From positions 1 to 18,434 of the forward strand of contig JAUMTV010000066.1 in assembly GCA_030531025.1 (NCBI GenBank): a stretch of DNA of 18,434 bases, read 5' to 3'. Below the pieces are notes generated by a model, which saw nothing but the letters and a program-made list of their open reading frames with translations, had not been told where the DNA came from and did no database searches. This DNA comes from Turicibacter sp. (lineage in GTDB: Bacteria; Bacillota; Bacilli; MOL361; Turicibacteraceae). Position 1 is the stretch's first letter, and each line of letters begins with the position of its first letter. The position numbers and the translations under genes are program-made. Shown here one piece after another: positions 17,124-18,434 of the stretch.

Positions 17124-17777
17124 ATGCAAATTATAATTAATGAAGTTCCTATTCATTTTGAAGTTCAATTTTCAAAACGTTCAAAGATTACACTCGATGT
17201 GAGTCCTGAAGGTTATTTAACATTAAAAGTCCCCACTCAAACGAGTGAGAAAGACATTATAGACTATATGAAGTCACAATCAAAGTTTTTATTAAAGCTT
17301 CACGAGCGTCTTCAAAATCGACAATATATTTCTAATCAAAAATCATATAACGAAAAAGAATTATTCCTTTTTCTTGGAAAAGCGTTCCCCCTTCATGAAT
17401 TATTAGAAGAAATTCCATCAACAGAGGAAGAAATTCAACTAACATTAAAAAAATTATATACGAAAAAAACAAAACAGCTTGTAAAAAAGCGTGTCGCTCA
17501 CTATGAAAAAGTGATTGGTGTCAAAGCAAAATCAATCACCGTCGTTGATTCTCCGCGTACTTGGGGAACTTGTAGTTCTAATAAAGATTTAACCTTTAAT
17601 TATAAGCTTTCAATGGCACCCCCTCAAGTCATTGATTATGTCGTCATTCATGAACTTTGTCATATTCTTCATATGAATCATGACCGTTCCTTTTGGCGTA
17701 AAGTGGGAATGTTTGATTCAAATTATAAACAACATCAAGCTTACCTTGAAAAGTTTGGTGGGGTCATGACCGTTTAA
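17124..17777 (+). CDS. YgjP-like zinc metallopeptidase (DUF45/M48-type)
   Basis: This 217-residue cytoplasmic protein has the zinc site HELCH (residues 176-180) followed by a third likely ligand in HMNHDRSFW. The upstream RTWGTCSSN motif and NYKLSMAPPQVIDYVVIHE are typical of the YgjP/SprT-like family. Family members are presumed peptidases often encoded near housekeeping or restriction genes, and the substrate is unknown. I prefer the ATG at 17124, six bases after GGTGA. The ATG at 17112 would add four residues but has a weak ribosome binding site. No frameshift was seen. Confidence 0.87.
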   Translation: MQIIINEVPIHFEVQFSKRSKITLDVSPEGYLTLKVPTQTSEKDIIDYMKSQSKFLLKLHERLQNRQYISNQKSYNEKELFLFLGKAFPLHELLEEIPSTEEEIQLTLKKLYTKKTKQLVKKRVAHYEKVIGVKAKSITVVDSPRTWGTCSSNKDLTFNYKLSMAPPQVIDYVVIHELCHILHMNHDRSFWRKVGMFDSNYKQHQAYLEKFGGVMTV

Positions 17778-17779
17778 TA

Positions 17780-17817
17780 AGAAAAAGCACTTTAGATTAA
17801 TCTAAAGTGCTTTTTCT
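17780..17817. terminator. Perfect palindromic terminator after the metallopeptidase gene
   Basis: A 38-base perfect palindrome is centred between 17798 and 17799, with A5 and T5 arms. It can serve both directions. Confidence 0.85.
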
Positions 17818-17856
17818 ATTAAGAGCTTGATTCTATGATTCCCAGTTATAATTAAA

Positions 17857-17885
17857 TAAAAAACATCATACAAAAATGTATGATG
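17857..17885 (-). terminator. Terminator of the tRNA-Arg gene
   Basis: A 9-bp perfect stem, CATCATACA/TGTATGATG, is followed on the minus strand by a run of T residues, about 22 bases after the tRNA CCA end. Confidence 0.8.
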
Positions 17886-17906
17886 CCTAATGATCAAATT
17901 AAAAAG

Positions 17907-17983
17907 TGGCGCGCCTGGCAGGAGTCGAACCCACAACCCTCTGATCCGAAGTCAGATGCTCTATCCAATTGAGCTACAAGCGC
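17907..17983 (-). tRNA. tRNA-Arg(TCG)
   Basis: The 77-base minus-strand gene folds into a full cloverleaf. The acceptor arm GCGCTTG pairs with CAGGCGC (one G-U), with discriminator G and an encoded CCA. The anticodon stem is TCTGA/TCAGA with loop CTTCGGA, giving anticodon TCG (codon CGA, perhaps the CGN box by wobble). The T arm has GTTCGACTC. Such a TCG arginine tRNA is less usual than ACG among bacteria. Confidence 0.97.
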
Positions 17984-18039
17984 ATCATATGAACAACTAC
18001 CATGATTATTAAGTCAATTGACTATCTAATCTTGTAATT

Positions 18040-18068
18040 ATTATATATCATACACCAACAGTAGTCAA
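18040..18068 (-). promoter_or_regulatory. Promoter of tRNA-Arg
   Basis: On the minus strand TTGACT (18068-18063) and TATAAT (18045-18040) are 17 bases apart. This near-consensus promoter lies about 55 bases upstream of the tRNA. Confidence 0.8.
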
Positions 18069-18312
18069 TCAAAATTTTCCAATTTTATTTTACTATTTTT
18101 AGTTTATTATCTAATTCTATTATATTATAAAGGGTTTTATAACTATAGGCAAAGAGCTCAATTTCATGATTCAAATAACTTTTATTCTCATAAATTTAAT
18201 AAAAAACACAACTTTAATCGAGTAAATTATATAATTAATTTTATAATAGACTCAAGTTACAATTGTATGGCTAGCAAGGTTGAGGGGTGAAAATAGTGAG
18301 AAGTAGAAATCT
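18069..18312. other. AT-rich intergenic stretch without a recognised gene
   Basis: No open frame with a ribosome binding site and no tRNA-like fold were seen. A slightly GC-richer piece with GGTTGAGGGG (about 18279-18288) directly precedes the structured element. Confidence 0.5.
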
Positions 18313-18434
18313 ATATAAGTCCAGATAAATTTTCTTCATAGAAAATTTAAGCCCAACTAGCGGTAGATACATTTTCTTTGAAAATGGTAGGTGACCCAAG
18401 CCCTAATAGTGGGGAATTAGATTTCTTTCAGAAA
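18313..18434 (+). mobile_element. Structured element, copy C terminus, possible start of a group I intron or IStron; cut by window end
   Basis: It starts with the same ATATAAGTCCAGATAA as copies A and B, here on the plus strand. It then holds a series of hairpins: AAATTTTCT/AGAAAATTT (18327-18348), CATTTTC/GAAAATG (18370-18386) and TTTCT/AGAAA (18422-18434). Before the last hairpin, AGTGGGGAATTAG (18408-18420) resembles the P4 (P-box) strand of group I introns. The hairpin right after it would be P5. The rest of the core would lie outside the window, so the call is provisional. A structured end of an IS200/IS605-type element is the alternative. Confidence 0.4.

Noticed and set aside
18280..18434. 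T-box, riboswitch or group II intron start
   Set aside because: No T-box AGGGTGGNACCRCG bulge, no GUGYG-type intron start with domain V in view, and no riboswitch core I recognise.

Overview
The window comes from a low-GC Bacillota chromosome. The evidence is AT-rich intergenic DNA, strong purine-rich ribosome binding sites, a Bacillus-type AraR/AraB pair and many intrinsic terminators. A Turicibacter- or Erysipelotrichia-like host is my guess only. Coordinates 1 to about 9,200 are nearly all minus strand and form a pentose-use locus. The probable transcript order is araB, araA, araD, a short fructose-6-phosphate-aldolase-type transaldolase, then transketolase split into N- and C-terminal subunits. 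L-arabinose is thus converted to xylulose-5-phosphate and passed straight to the non-oxidative pentose phosphate reactions. Past a hairpin lies the first 2.4 kb of a very large sugar-binding lipoprotein-like or secreted ABC transporter protein. Its N-terminal third carries three separate lesions, while the following 620 codons to the window edge are fully open.

A divergent plus-strand araR (GntR-type DNA-binding domain fused to a LacI-type sugar domain) faces araB across a 322-bp control region with three AAGTTGTA-type sites. One site overlaps the araR -10 box. araR has no ATG, GTG or TTG start in a workable place, so ATC after a strong Shine-Dalgarno is proposed.

From 10.6 to 13.4 kb are unrelated genes: a DUF368 membrane protein (a family linked to undecaprenyl-phosphate recycling), a tandem P-loop ATPase made of two homologous halves, and a small charged protein of unknown function. 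They are separated by good terminators.

From 13.4 to 16.0 kb is a decayed three-gene ABC importer (binding protein, ATPase, permease; NitT/TauT or YtlACD-like). Every gene is broken. The ATPase and the permease each carry a 115-125 bp insertion beginning with the same sequence and containing a related hairpin. One insertion also contains what looks like an RNA pseudoknot. A third copy of the same 16-nt terminus occurs at 18,313 and leads into a highly structured sequence cut by the window end. That sequence has a motif resembling the P4/P5 start of a group I intron core. These three pieces are the best candidate here for an undescribed mobile element (IStron or IS200/IS605-like derivative).

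From 16.1 kb on the plus strand are a MenA/UbiA-type prenyltransferase and a YgjP-like zinc metallopeptidase, each with promoter and terminator. They are followed by a minus-strand tRNA-Arg(TCG) with its own promoter and terminator. No rRNA or CRISPR array was seen.
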